A DNA stretch of 64,000 nucleotides, taken from NCBI GenBank assembly GCA_030704615.1, contig CM060731.1, forward strand, positions 87,894,756 through 87,958,755. Direction: 5' to 3'. The notes beneath the pieces are model-generated. The model did no database searches and was not told the DNA's origin. It saw nothing but the letters and a program-made list of their open reading frames with translations. Below, piece after piece: positions 21,859 to 33,800 of the stretch (the stretch's first letter is position 1; each line of letters starts with the position of its first letter). The position numbers and the translations under genes are program-made. This DNA comes from Takakia lepidozioides (taxonomy: Eukaryota; Streptophyta; Takakiopsida; Takakiales; Takakiaceae).

Positions 21859-22574
21859 GAGGGGTCAACTCTGAGGTTAAGAAAACCATGCTTTGTCGCA
21901 TTATTAGACCTGCCTTGGAGTACGGATATGCAATATGGGTTGATAAATCTGACTTAGAGGCTGTAGTGTCCAAAGCCATGTCTGTTGCCATGAGATTGTC
22001 TGATGAAAATGAAGTTAGGCAGAAAACTTCCCTAAACTTGTTTCCAGTCAATGACATGGGGGAGGACATCTTGGATGACCTCAAGGGTCTACCCACTCTC
22101 GGCACTAGACTGAAATTTAAACTCAGGACGGGAAGCCTACCTTTGAACAGCAAACAGAAGCATAGAGGAAAGGGAGAGTGCAATTGCCCGTTGTGTGGGC
22201 AATCTGAAGACAATACTCATTTTCTGATACACTGTCTGGGGTTCTCTCACCAAAGAGACGCTCTCTTCAAATCTATCAAGGGAATTGTGCCTGTACCTCT
22301 GTTTACCAACTTTGGAAGTCTCAAGGCTGAGCCAAAAGCCCAGGCCCTCCCGAGGCCTAGTTATTGGGCAAATCACACACAACACATTGATGTTTGTGTG
22401 AAGGGATTTCTAGAGGATATCTGGAAAACCCAGATTAATTCTATATATGAAGGTAAGTCTTACTACCAACGTCAGCCCCTGACAGAGGCAGGTTCTGTCC
22501 CTTTGGTTTCCGCTCAAACTGGGCGCGGGGTCAATGGCCACAAGGCTACGGCAAACAACGTCTTATGAGTACAA
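21859..22574 (+). mobile_element. 5'-truncated LINE insertion encoding the ORF2 C-terminus
   Basis: The insert is flanked by an exact 20-bp duplication. One clean frame (21,888-22,568) begins with ALEYGYAIW, as at the end of LINE reverse transcriptases, then RTGSLPLN, and a Cys/His motif CNCPLCGQSEDNTHFLIHC (C-x-C-x2-C spaced to H and C) typical of LINE C-termini. The remaining 100 residues include KGFLEDIWKTQINSIYEGKS. Related sequences lie on the minus strand at 42-44.2 kb and at 4.4 kb. Truncation at the 5' end is usual for target-primed insertion. No poly-A tail is seen. Confidence 0.8.
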
Positions 22575-22594
22575 TCTTTTTAACTTTTTCTGCA
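22575..22594 (+). repeat. LINE target site duplication, right copy
   Basis: Exact copy of 21,839-21,858; the foldback element resumes after it. Confidence 0.85.
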
Positions 22595-22759
22595 CCCTCT
22601 CTCCCTTGTGGTTTGTTTATTTTTGTGAGCAGCAAAAAAAAGAGGGAAGATACTTTTTGTCATGTCAAGACAAAGACATGACCCCTAGGGTCGTTGTCAT
22701 GAAAGAATAATCAGACATATCAGCCACTTAACAGTGGCACCATCCATCAATCATCAAGC

Positions 22760-24420
22760 TTAGAAAATCCAGAATTACATCCATGCACAATAATGTGTTC
22801 ATGTCAGTATTATTCATAACCCAAAGAGTATGCCACTGATGCTGATTGACCACCAGTCATGATCGTGATACACATTCAGAGGTCTGGGTGGGGTGGCGGG
22901 TACTTGACCATATTTTGGCCTTGATGTGGTGCAGGTCAAATGGTCATACAGATTTACTGTCCGCAAGCTGTAATCCAAGCATACTTACTCAAACCCCATG
23001 GGTGTCATGGAGGGTTTTATTTAAAAAAGCAAAAAGAACACTTGGATATCACAGATTTAAATACCTTGCCCTGCCAGTATTTGTTTAGACTGGTATGCAA
23101 CACAGTTTGCCACCACAGGGGAGGTGGATATGTCTAGTAAGTTTTCCAGAATACCCCTATACCTTTATTTTTTGCTACAGCTGAAATTCAAAGTTCATGA
23201 CACAGCAAGGTAAAGATAAAGGACTGCATACACATCCTGTGACAGTATATGATACTGTCAGTACACCCTATTCACATCATTCCACATTTGACCATGTCAT
23301 TACACCAGGGGGTATTTCCACTTGACCACCCTAGCTGCCTCAAAAACCAGTTACCAGTTATATTGTTGCCATATTTCAGTGTCAGCCGAATAGCCACAGG
23401 CAGAATCTTCACCATACCCTGGCCTAAGCATCTAGCTAACAAAGCCATCCGGGTTGGAACATAACAGGGGCATTTTACCAACATGGGTACCCGAGTAGTT
23501 GCAGCAAACAGTTCCTTGCAGCCTCTCAATTTGTTTCCAACTACCATAAGGTTAGCAAAGCAAACTAGGGCCTGGAAAACAGATGTGTGTCTCTCACACA
23601 AGCCATCATAAACCCGGGTGTCACAACAAAGCAGAGGTTTTCCACTGGCTGGGCCGAAATAGCCCATCGTAGAAAGCATTACACTTGTTCTTCATAAATA
23701 AAGGAAGGAAAGAGGTAGGATCAAGAAAAACCATAGAGTAGTTTAGTTTTTCAACATTTTAAGATGAGTCCCTGGCAAACGATTCCTTCCCCTGCTCTGC
23801 AATCCCACTTGGCATCCAGCAGCACCTAGACATCAGTATATCAAGTGGAAGCCCTCATCTGTGCCCGTCCCAAAAACAACCACAACGCATTGTGAGTTAG
23901 TGAGGATGCACGAGGTGAGTAACAGGCTTCCACAATTGCTATCGAGGTCAAATACACTTCAATCTAAGCGCAGAGAATGCCAAAGAAAACAGGGAAGCAA
24001 AACAAACAGAAAAAAGAACCTTTTGTACTGTCTGGGGGAGAGTCGTCATCTCTCCACAAGCCTAACCGTGCAGGGAGGACTCCGCCAGCACCACAACACT
24101 GCTATCTTAACCAAAGCAAAGTCTTGCCAAGCACAAGAAAAAAGAGCTTGGTCTCAAAAGGTAGGGTTTATAAAGAGAGGGAGAGAGACTTCCTTGTTCT
24201 ACCAAGACGCCGCCATTCATCAAAGATCTAGAGGAGGGCTCCTAGGGAAACGTCATAAGCATGCAGGTGGCACCTCCGCCATCACTGCCGCGGTTCCCTT
24301 GTGCAGCAAAAAAACAGACAACTGAGACACTGAATCTTCCCTCATCTCTAAGCCACCGCCATCGCCTTAAAGAGCCCGCCTAGGCGGCGCTCACAGGAGC
24401 CATAAACACTCAAGGATTGG
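22760..24420. other. Intergenic, one unexplained minus ORF
   Basis: Mixed-composition DNA without recognised transposon domains. The minus strand holds a 135-codon open frame at 23,272-23,679 of ordinary composition (LVCFANLMVVGNKLRGCKEL, LPVAIRLTLKYGNN) that I cannot place in any family. It has neither neighbouring exons with good splice sites nor low-complexity bias. It could be an exon or chance. Confidence 0.3.
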
Positions 24421-24499
24421 CAGCTCAAGGTATCTGTAGCACAAGCACCATCGCTCCTCCCAAGCCGCCATCGCGCGCGCTCTTGTAGCGCAAAAAGAA

Positions 24500-24900
24500 A
24501 GACATTAGGGTTGCGCAGGGTTTTCCCCTGTCTAGCCCATCATTCATCCTTCTCAGGATGAAAAACATCCGCCAGCCTGTACGCCCGACGGACGTTGTCC
24601 GTTTCTCATTCTCGGAAGATGAAAGACATCGTGCGTTCATCATGTCTTGCACTCAACGGATGTAGTCCATATTTCATCTAGGTTATATGAAAAACATCGG
24701 GGGTTTATACCTGTCTTGCCCCGTATTTAGGTCATGTCAGATGAAGTCCTTTTTTCATCCAGGTTGGATTGAAAAGTAGAAACTGACGGGAGTTTTGCAA
24801 CTCGCAGGTATTTAGTGAAGAAATATTTCACTAGGGAAAATTTTGTATTTTGGATGAAAAACATCCACAATTCCCTGCAACCCAATTTTTCAATTTTTTT
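24500..24900. repeat. ATCC/GGATGAAAAACATC hairpin-type repeats
   Basis: Motifs such as TCATCCTTCTCAGGATGAAAA, TCATCTAGGTTATATGAAAA and TTCATCCAGGTTGGATTGAA recur about every 60-90 bp. Each is a TTTCATCC arm facing a GGATGAAA arm. The same design returns at 44.26-44.9 kb. Confidence 0.6.
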
Positions 24901-24951
24901 CAATTTCCTCAAAGATGAAAGTCGGGACAACAATTCCATAAGCCCAGTTTC

Positions 24952-25125
24952 CAGAAGGAGAGAGAGGGAGAGAGAGGGAGAGAGAGGGACAGAGAGAGGG
25001 AGAGATCAGGAAACAAAAATAAATAAAAATGGGGGGGGGGGGGGGAGTGACTAAGCCCGTGGTGCTCAGTCACTCCCCCCCCCCCCCCCCCCACCTTTTT
25101 CTTTTCTCTTTGTTGCCCCCTCTTG
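24952..25125. repeat. G-run/C-run hairpin with purine/pyrimidine arms
   Basis: (G)15-AGTGACT at 25,031 faces AGTCACT-(C)18 ending at 25,092. GAGAGAGGGAGAGA-type sequence lies before it and a CTTTGTTGCCCCCTCTTG arm after it. Near-identical structures sit at the tail of the LINE copies at 42.5 and 43.3 kb, but no LINE coding sequence adjoins this one. Confidence 0.75.
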
Positions 25126-25252
25126 AGACCCCAAGCACTTGCTGCTCTCAGCCCCCGACATGCTTGGTTTTTTTTTTTTTTTTAATATCTGGAATGTAGA
25201 GGTTGTTTCCTAATGAGGCCAACTTGTGGGTTTGCATGACAGGTGCCAGCTT

Positions 25253-26140
25253 ATGGGGAAAGAGAAGAAGTCCCCTGTACCCCCAGCTGCACTTCCGACA
25301 TTACATCCTCAACCACCTCCACTTTCATCTCCTCCGCCAGCAGTACCACCTCCACCTCCACCTCCACGTGCATGTGCCCCCCGAACCCCTAGGAGGGGTC
25401 GGCTTCGCCCTAGGTTTCCTCCCCTTCGGCTTGGGCAGCCTGAGCCGGATCCTCGCCCCCGATGGGAAGCGCATAACACTATGTTACAGAGGACCGTCCA
25501 GCCTCGTTGTTGGGGGAATCATCTCGACCCTCCCACCCCCATCCGAGAAAATGTGGAGTTCGGGTATTGGGGGAGACGGTATGTTGTGAGAGCCGCTACA
25601 GACCCTGCTATGGGTCGGGGTTTATTCACGGTCAATGATATTGTGGTTCCTCCTCGGAGAAACAACATGGTGGACTTGTTTCCCTACTACGGTCCATACT
25701 ACATCTCCGCGGAGTTCCGTACATTACGCCTCGAAGCCCCATGCATCCTACCCTACATTTTGTGTGTCAACGGACAGGATGTACGTAGACGGGGTTTGTC
25801 TCCCATTGAGATCAGATTTTGTGATGGTGACCCCGACATCTTCGGCAATGTTGCTGGGCTGGTCAATAGTTCTTTTGGTCATCCTAGGAGAACCAATGTA
25901 GTATGGGACGAGCGAAGCGATGGGCATGAGAGCTGTTGTGGTCATACGTCAGTATACTGTGAGGGGATGCACATGTTTGTGATGACATGTGCTAGTATGA
26001 CTATTAAGGCTGGCAGCGAACTATTTGCATCATACGAGTTCTCCCAGGATGATTGGGACCTCCGATTACAGCGTGAGTGGGATGTGTGTGATAGAAATAG
26101 GGTTCCTTTGAGACAGGGATCGCGCAGAGGGGTATTGTAG
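25253..26140 (+). CDS. SET-domain protein
   Basis: An unbroken 295-codon frame, counted from the first in-frame ATG. Residues 1-75 are rich in Pro and Arg and probably disordered. From about residue 105 a SET domain follows: GRGLFT (121-126), then a core with GLVNSSFGHPRRTNVVW (about 202-218) in the place of the usual NHSxxPN motif, and the C-terminal TIKAGSELFASYE (about 250-262) in the place of the GxELxxDY motif that lines the active site. SET proteins transfer methyl groups from S-adenosylmethionine to lysines, on histones or other proteins. The NHS histidine is replaced by Ser, so activity is uncertain. TGACAG just upstream (25,236-25,241) could be a splice acceptor, in which case the protein starts in an earlier exon. 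No pre-SET or post-SET cysteines are seen. It may be a host gene or one carried by a transposon; its integrity among wrecked neighbours argues for recent function. Confidence 0.7.
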   Translation: MGKEKKSPVPPAALPTLHPQPPPLSSPPPAVPPPPPPPRACAPRTPRRGRLRPRFPPLRLGQPEPDPRPRWEAHNTMLQRTVQPRCWGNHLDPPTPIRENVEFGYWGRRYVVRAATDPAMGRGLFTVNDIVVPPRRNNMVDLFPYYGPYYISAEFRTLRLEAPCILPYILCVNGQDVRRRGLSPIEIRFCDGDPDIFGNVAGLVNSSFGHPRRTNVVWDERSDGHESCCGHTSVYCEGMHMFVMTCASMTIKAGSELFASYEFSQDDWDLRLQREWDVCDRNRVPLRQGSRRGVL

Positions 26141-26144
26141 ATAT

Positions 26145-27085
26145 TCTCATGATGTACTTTGTATACATCCGATTAATCGATTGATGTAAAAAAAATTCTT
26201 GTTGCTCGTGTGGGTTGCAACTTTGCATATGTGATCTAAACATACTTATGCACATGTGGACCAAATATGAGCTTGAACCAAGTTGATTCAATGGATCATT
26301 CTAGTGTTGAACGCAGCTACGTGTCATTGAGACGGAAAATTGTGTTTCGCATGCAGATGATTTTTTTTTTATTCCATCTTCAAGCCATATGCTTAATGAT
26401 AGCATATGCAATGTGCGTGCAAAATTTGGGAGTAAACAAAAGTTATTTGGACCCATAACCAAATTTTGTTCTTTCATTTGCATTTCAAAGTTGAGTTATC
26501 TTAAACTTCATGCACTCTTCATAGAGAGTTATGCAAAAGTGACCCTAGAAACACATTTTTTATTTATTTTTTTGTCCCATTTTTTGCATGGATGTAGTGG
26601 TGCAAAGCCCGATGTCACAGAACAAAAAAGAGCTAAAAATAAAATCATTACACCCCTCAAAACCGCAATAATATATTTTCTAAATGCAAATATTTATTTT
26701 AAATTCATTTAAATTCGATTTAATTCAAAATTGGTGCAAGGGTGAGTGCGTCGTTGGGGAGGCATTTTTTATTTATTTTTTATTTATTTTAGCGCTGGAT
26801 CTTTGTACAGGTGTTGCACACTTATTTAAGCACATGTAGGAAAAAATGAAGCTTGAGCCACATCCGTTTGTTGGGTGCAATGGCATGAGAGGATTTTCTT
26901 TCACATTAATAAACAAAAATTGGTTGATAGGGTGAATGCGTCATTGGGGGGGCAAATGATTTTGTTTGGGTTTGAAACTTTGCATGCGTGTACGTTGCGC
27001 ACATACATGTAATTATTTGAATGACATATTTGATGCACACACACATTGAAGGTTGTTGTTTGCATTTCGCTTACAGTGAAGTGTA
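26145..27085. other. A/T-rich non-coding stretch
   Basis: Rich in A/T and in TTTATTTATTTTT simple sequence; a GCATGTGTAC / TTGCGCACATACATG type motif recurs. It may be the 5' non-coding part of the CACTA element that follows. No CACTA terminal motif was found, so the boundary is unknown. Confidence 0.35.
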
Positions 27086-27088
27086 TGG

Positions 27089-29160
27089 TTGCAAGGACAC
27101 ATTATAATATATATCCCTATGTTCATTTGTTCGTATCAGGACTTTGTCCATCCCTTCCCGGTCATTTCTTTTGGCACCCCATCCGAAAACAACCCAAGTA
27201 CATCAGGCGGGAGCCGTGGGCGAGACGCCGCCCCCACGGTACCGGACGATGATGACGATGACAGTGACAGTGACAATGACAACAACAATGAGCATGGAAT
27301 TAACCAGGAGGATGTGCAAGCCATGGAGGATCTCTTAATGCATCATGTGGGCGCTGATGCATCCCATGAAGAGGGAACCCGGCCAATCGATGATCCTGAA
27401 ATGCCCCCCTCAAATGACATGGAGAGGGAGGCGAGAACTCCCTTGTACGAAGGGGCGAAAGTGAGTCGACTTTCAACAATCTTACTTTTGCTCAATCTTC
27501 AAATTCGATTTGGCATAAATAATGTTGGGATGTCTGCCATAATGTGAACTATTGCAGACTATATCCTTGCTCCACACTTGAAACCCAAGATTTGCTATAA
27601 CCTCAAAAATTCTACGGAATGATATTAACCATAATACCTTCCAAAAAGTACTAAGATCCATAATAAAATCTCTAGAACTAATCACGAATACCACCACGAT
27701 TACATAGAGGCACGGTCGCGGAAAGAGGCGCGCGAAGTCTTGGACTCTATGGGGATGGGCTATAAGATTTTTCATGCATGTCCATGTGATAAAACCCTAT
27801 ACTACGGAGAAGATTCGCATCTCACCAAGTGCCCAAAGTGCAAGAAAGACCGATATCGGGATGATGTCCAAGGGAAAAAAGTACCACGCAAGGTATAAGC
27901 GCCATTCCCCCTCGCATGGAGATTACTTTCTTTAATCTTCTCAATGTATGTAAAGTTTATTCCACAAAGTTTAGGGTTTAGAGAGTAGTACTCATGCAAG
28001 ATCTGATTGTGGTTTTGGAAGGAGTGAGTGAGACCATTCACACCCAAATGAGGGAGAGGCTGCATAAAGGGAAAGGCATAAGGGTGTTGTATTATGTGTG
28101 CTAATGGGATGATTACATGTGGGGGGCGTGGGGTATTTCATCCTAGAAAATGCAATACTTTCTGATCATCCCGCGATTGAGGGCACAATACCGAAGCCCC
28201 GAATTGGCCAGACTCATGAGATGGCACGCCTCGCATCGGAGCCCCCCGGGAAAGGTGTGCGGGTCACAAGATTCACAAGCATGGAGACATATTGAAGAGA
28301 TGTGGCCTTCCTCTTGGAGGACCCACGACATGTCCACCTCGGCTTCTCCTCGGATGGGGTCAACCCATTCTCTGTCCAGTCATGTAGTCATTCCACTTGG
28401 CCGGTGACCATGGTGAATTACAACATCCCTCCGTATCTTTCAATTAAAAAAGGCCATATCATGTTGGCTGCCATTGTGCCAGGTGAGTGTATTCATTTCA
28501 TGTTTATTATTGCCTTAGACTTTACATTAAACTTCAGATCACTGACACAATTCGGATGCAAGATTGATGAGTGACATAATCATGGAGTAAGACGTGTAAT
28601 TCATTTTGTAGTATAATCTGCATATTGGTGGAGCATTGAAACAATGATGTGAATGTCTCATAGGGAAAAAACAAGTGGCAAATATGGACATGTACTTGCG
28701 ACCACTTGTTGATGAACTTAAGGAGCTATGGAGGGGGTCCCGGCATTGGATGCTTCACTTGACCCTATGGCTGGACAATCTTTTCAGATGAGAGACATCT
28801 TGCTTTGGACAATGCATGATTATCCAGGTATATTATGTTCCCCATGAACAACCCGCGTACATTCACTTGTCAATGCCGGATAATATCGATGAGGATTGGG
28901 ATTGATTGAAGTAGCGGCGACAGTCTTGTGCACCGTAGTGGGGTAGATGGCATTATGGGCCATGCACATGACAACTTTTTGTTTTTGCTAATGTGGCGGG
29001 ATGTGTAGTACAGGACTAACTGTTTGCTTGGGGCTAAGCATCAAAAGGTACCATGCATGCTTGCATTATGACGATGATCTTGATGCACATAGCTCCCGCC
29101 ATCTTCACAAGATGGTGTATCCCAACTACCGCAAATTTCTTCCTATGAGCCATTGATGGA
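27089..29160 (+). pseudogene. CACTA (En/Spm) transposase, Transposase_21 type, plus-strand part
   Basis: Pieces follow the family order. An acidic segment with DDDDDDSDSDNDNNN and TPLYEGAKVSRLST (to about 27,480) is followed by GYKIFHACPCDKTLYYGED and LTKCPKCKKDRYR (27,750-27,870), a Cys-x2-Cys block. Then come FLIIPRLRAQYRSPELARLM (28,155), and after a frameshift LGFSSDGVNPF and NYNIPPYLSIKKGHIML (28,320-28,470), MYLRPLVDELKELW (28,690), RDILLWTMHDYPG (28,790) and HKMVYPNYRKFLPMSH (29,108). Introns probably lie at about 27,900-28,130, 28,485-28,660 and after 28,830. Frame changes and stops make it non-functional. CACTA transposase binds terminal and subterminal repeats and moves the element. 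Confidence 0.8.
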
Positions 29161-29164
29161 GAAG

Positions 29165-29565
29165 AAGAGAGAAACACTCGTTTGCCCTTCTTTGTCGGCG
29201 TGCCATAAAGAACCCAAAAAATGGACGAGCAGACATTCTTCTCAATATGCATGGGATCTAGAAGATGGCGAATCTTCAGGTCCTACATATATCCCCACCC
29301 ACAAAGACTTACACAAATTTTTTTATGTGAAAGTGACAATGCAACGCATACCAAATGTGCAATATCACATGCATGCATAGGGATATTGACAGTGTTTTTG
29401 TGGAATATGTACCGCCCAATATGGCAACTCGTAGAAGATTGAAAGTCGTTTCATGCCGGGCACGTCCACTTCACCGTCTGTGCCCGCATGGGCCTCCTTC
29501 CATCGGTCCTCCCAAAACTGCCTGGACGGTGTCATAGGGGGGGGGACGTACTTCCTCTTTGCCAT
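29165..29565 (-). pseudogene. CACTA transposase, inverted internal part
   Basis: On the minus strand, reading from 29,565 down, TPSRQFWEDRWKEAHAG is followed by LSIFYELPYW, then after a gap LLDPMHIEKNVCSSIFWVL (29,255-29,200). SIFxELPYW followed by MHIEKNVC is the next block of the same CACTA protein, but on the opposite strand from 27.1-29.16 kb. The segment therefore looks inverted inside the element, with a junction near 29,160-29,195. Confidence 0.75.
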
Positions 29566-29569
29566 CCAC

Positions 29570-30842
29570 TTGCTAGCTCAAGAGCCACTCCTCTCAAGCT
29601 TGAAATTGCAAAGCTCAAGCCAAAAGCATGCTCCACACATGCATCACCTCATACACAAGGGAATCAACTTGCTCCTTTTACCTTCCAGCTCTCCTCAAGC
29701 TTGAAATTGGAAGCCACACTTGGGAAGCATGCTCCACATAAGCATCACTTGCTTGATCAACCATCCACCACAAAACTTAAGCCAAAAGGGAATGAATACA
29801 TGAGCTTCACTTTCCCCTTCCTTGTCGTGTTACATGTTAGTCTATGGTTGAAGTTGTTATGCATGCCTTGAGCCACAATCTCTTTTCTTCATGAAGACCA
29901 CCTCCAATGATCTCCCACATGTGCTCCAAGCTCTTCAATGCTCTAGGCTTGGTTTCACATCATCAATGATAGAATTTTCACCCATATGCTTCCCTTCAAA
30001 CCTCTTGAGCTTCCTAATGCTCTCCAAGTGTTTGCCCTTGTTGTCTTCAAGCCCAAGCCTATGTAGCTCCTTGGCTTCTCTTCCACAACATCCACACTTG
30101 AGCTTGCTTAACCCTAGATTGATAGTGACATGAGTACTAACAATCATTTAGTTGCTCTCCACAAGCCATGGCATATACCATTGACTCCATAATACATAGA
30201 AATGATTCTCAAACCCTAGAATCCATGCTTCCACACACACAAGACTTCCCTCTTGCAATCCTTGCAAATCTTGTGGCAACAAACTCCTTCTTGAGCTCTC
30301 CAACACCTCCTTAGGGCAAAGCAATATCTCTCAAAGCCCTAACACCACAAGGATTTTCCTTTGCAATATATGCAACACCTTGCAACACAAGAGCTATCTT
30401 CCAAAGCTCTTCAACACACAAGTCCTAAACTAACCCTTACACTCCGCACTCACAAGCATAAGGTGATCTTCTTGTAATGATAATGAAAGTGAACACAAGG
30501 GAAACACTCCACTCATGAATCCACTCAATCACATAAACTAAGTCAAGCCAAGGGCACCCTTGCTAAGGGAATCCACCTTACAAAGCCCTCAACACACTCC
30601 CTCTCAATACCTAGAGCTATGGAGGTGAGAGAGGCTCATGGAGGCTCAACTACAAGAAGATGAGCCCTCCTCAACGCTCACAAGGGCAAAACCCATCCCC
30701 ATGTCCCAAGTGAGGTTTGACACCTCACTTGGCATGTGAGACCAAATGAAGTCCCAACACACAAAATACAAATATGAATATCCAAAATATCCTAGTTAAC
30801 TAGAAGTAGGTAATTCTAGTTAACCATGACTAAAACCATGAC
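29570..30842 (-). mobile_element. Dispersed repeat R, copy 1
   Basis: The right 320 bp (30,520-30,842) are the reverse complement of 55,921-56,241 with few differences: minus strand GTCATGGTTTTAGTCATGG, then TTAACTAGAATTACCTACTT, and on to CTTGACTTAGTTTATGTGAT. The shared block ends abruptly at 30,842, so that is an element end. The rest (29,570-30,520) is A/C-rich with many CAAGCTT and CTCCA words and no recognised gene. Class unknown. Confidence 0.6.
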
Positions 30843-30844
30843 AT

Positions 30845-33800
30845 GTGGATCAGGCATCTGCAATACATGAAACAGATGTAGAGGAGATCACCAGTGTCAT
30901 TCCCAAACTGAAAGCCATGGGTGGGATGGCAGGATTCAAGAGTGAGTTGAGGGGGATTAACTGGAGCACTTTCAATGTTGAGCGTGTGAAGTTCTTGCCA
31001 GAGTCATTTGATGGTAATATTGTTTTCAAGCTGCCCCCTCCGGGACGAGTCGGAGGCATTTCTAGTCTCATGGAAGGCATGGACAAAAAGCACGATGGGC
31101 ACCCCTGATGCCGAACAAAAACCTCCAATATTCACAACCATGACAACCTCATATTCAGGAGAACAGTCTGTAATGGGCACCTCAAATGCGAGAACATGAA
31201 ATGCAGACACTTCACTGTCAGGTGTACAAAACCAAAGCGAATGGGATGGTATCACTGAGAATCCATTCAAGCCTGGAATGACGCCACCATACAGTAACAC
31301 TTTTGTGTGCAAGTTCTGTAGGCTCGCACCTTCTTGTCTTGCATTGTGTGGCGCCAGAATGTACTATGTGGTGCACCGATTCAAAACCCTGACTACACAA
31401 TCACCCTGTGTCTAAGGGGGATTACAGGGAAAGCATTGAGGCAGTCTCGCGCCTCATAAGATAGGAGTTGGATAGCAATCCAACTGGAACCACTTCTGCA
31501 ATTGCTATGGGGGCGAGCAAGTCCTTCCTGGAAAGCCACATTCTATGTGAATCAGATTCTGTTGGAGGAAAACTGGAGGGACCAGCTTTGGACATTGTTA
31601 TGGACCATTTTTCAACATTGACTTGTCCGAACATTAGGAATCAAGTGAATGCTTTGAGAATGGGCTCTGGGAGCCGAGGTTATATGGACAATATTATGGA
31701 TTTGAAGAAAAGGAGTAGGTATGACTACATCCAAGACATCGTTTTTCCGGGGCAAGGAGCCAAGAAAGTATTCATGTTCAAAATGTCAACAAAAGGTGAG
31801 GGCAGCGGAGTCAGCCTGGTGAAACTTATGCAGAAGGGTGGCGATCTTGGCATTTGTTTTCTTATGTTCGATCACATGAAGAGGGTTAAAGACTGGACCA
31901 TAATGGCATGTCATGTTTACAACCCAGTGTACCAGCGAGTCATGACAATTGCAGTGTATAACATGCAATCAGAGGACACCGAATCACAACAAGTCATGTG
32001 GGAAGCTTTGATTCGCGTGATGGCCTCCAATGGTCTGCCATCTCCAATTTTATTGGATTCATGGTCGACAGTGCTCAAGCGAACTTCAACGCTGTTCGCA
32101 TTGTGTTCGGGGCGGGAGATCCAAAAGTGCCAATGCCTGGAAGAGAACGTACGTGTCTTTTCCATTGGACGCAGTCCCTGGACAAACACACAAAGGCATA
32201 CATCAAACCGGACATGCAGAGTATGCACCGTCAATTGTGCAAACAGTACAAAGATGCCAAAACTATGGGGGAAGCGAATACATTGTTTCAGACAATTCGT
32301 GCCTGGTGGTATTCATCTGGAGCGGCGTCAGAAGACAACATGAGGGCACTGGAAGACCGGTTCGCATTTTGGCACTTCCGTTACCGACAGTGGGGAGCGG
32401 CCATGACAACGATAAGTGATTTATATTCATCTTCCTTTCGGTGCTTCCGAGTTGTCTTTCAGACTCCCAATCCTCATATCGGCTATGTGTTTTTGCACCT
32501 TGCAGCATATGTCCATTGAGGAAATGGCGGACATGCCTTCTTGCAATCTAGCGGAGACAGTGCACAATGCCTGGTTGCAGCAGTCCGGCAAAAGGGGAAG
32601 AGATTTGTATGCGGCCATGGCCGATGACCTGACCCGTGCTCTCCAGCAACAACCCAGATACAGGTCATTCTTGAGGGGTGGCGTTGGTGGCAAAAGCCCC
32701 GACAGGAACGAGTTGATGTTGCAGGCGGCAATAAGATTGGGGGATCCCAGCAAAATAGCAAGGGCAGCACGAGCATATGTGTGGATGGCACCCCTCTTGT
32801 GTCTAGAGTTCCCCATCTAGAAGGCAAAGAGAGATGCGGGTCTTGCAAACGAAAATTGGACACCCCTCCCGGATCGGATGCAGATTCCCATAGGGCAGAC
32901 AGGGTCAACTTCTCCATGCCACGTGTTCCCTTGGATCAGAGATGGAATTGCGGAACATCCACAGGGGAGGGCCATTCAGCCCCAGACCACACCCCAGCAT
33001 CAAGCACTCTTACTGCAATGGTTGAAGAACAGAACATGGTGCCGGATGTGATGGAGTCCATGTGCTTGGACGAGGTTTGGCATATAGAACGCACAAATGT
33101 TGTATCTCGTGTGAAATGCGTAGCGATCAGGGTGCACGTCTTTAATATCGAGAGGCAAAGAACGCACTCTAGCTCCTACATTCACTGGTTTGTTTCTCCC
33201 TTACGGACAAGGAGAGGCAAAGAACCACAAGTTCTGGTTCTGCGCTGACAATTGCGGGAGATGTGTGCATGGGACAGTGTGGCCCTCCGTGGTGATGAAG
33301 CCTATTCCACCAAGCGTGTGGCCTATGAAGATGGGCACAGGTCTCACTCATCAAGATATCGCAATGCTGGAGGAGGCGGGTTTCTCCCTCGCCAGACATT
33401 CCATTACACGTGGAGGTGCTTCAAGTTCAAGCACTTCACAGGTACCTCCTTTTGACGTTCACTTGTGGCCAACCAAACGGAATGGAAAGCTGGTTCGACG
33501 ATTCCCTCCAACTGCAGAACACTTCGGCAAGGTCAAGTCCGCGAGAATGCTTCACGCTCGTGTTGCAGGAACAATGGAAGTGCCTGATCCGGGGTATGGT
33601 CGGGTCTACACCATGATCACATCCGCATCTACCCTACAAGACAAGATGTACGATATCATTGTTTCCAATTTTCCCAATTGCACCTGTCCTGATTTTGTTG
33701 GTATGCTTTCAAGTAGTTTGGGAAAGAGAGGGAAATTCATATCGTGCAAACATCTTTATTTCGTCTTCTTGATAAGGGTGGTTTGTGATCCAAAGCGCGA

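Larger units (their letters stand above)
21736..22749. mobile_element. Foldback/TIR element interrupted by a LINE
   Basis: The left arm, 21,736-21,835, and the reverse complement of the right arm, 22,641-22,749, align over about 100 bases at roughly 80 percent by eye: both start GATGGTGCC, share TGTCTTGACATGAC and end AGTATCTTCCCTCT. Without the LINE inside, the element would be about 280-300 bp, the size of a MITE or foldback element. No flanking target duplication is obvious. Confidence 0.75.

Noticed and set aside
25031-25092. Intrinsic terminator (hairpin followed by T run)
   Set aside because: The stem is built of G and C runs shared with LINE tails in a eukaryotic context; there is no bacterial transcription unit.
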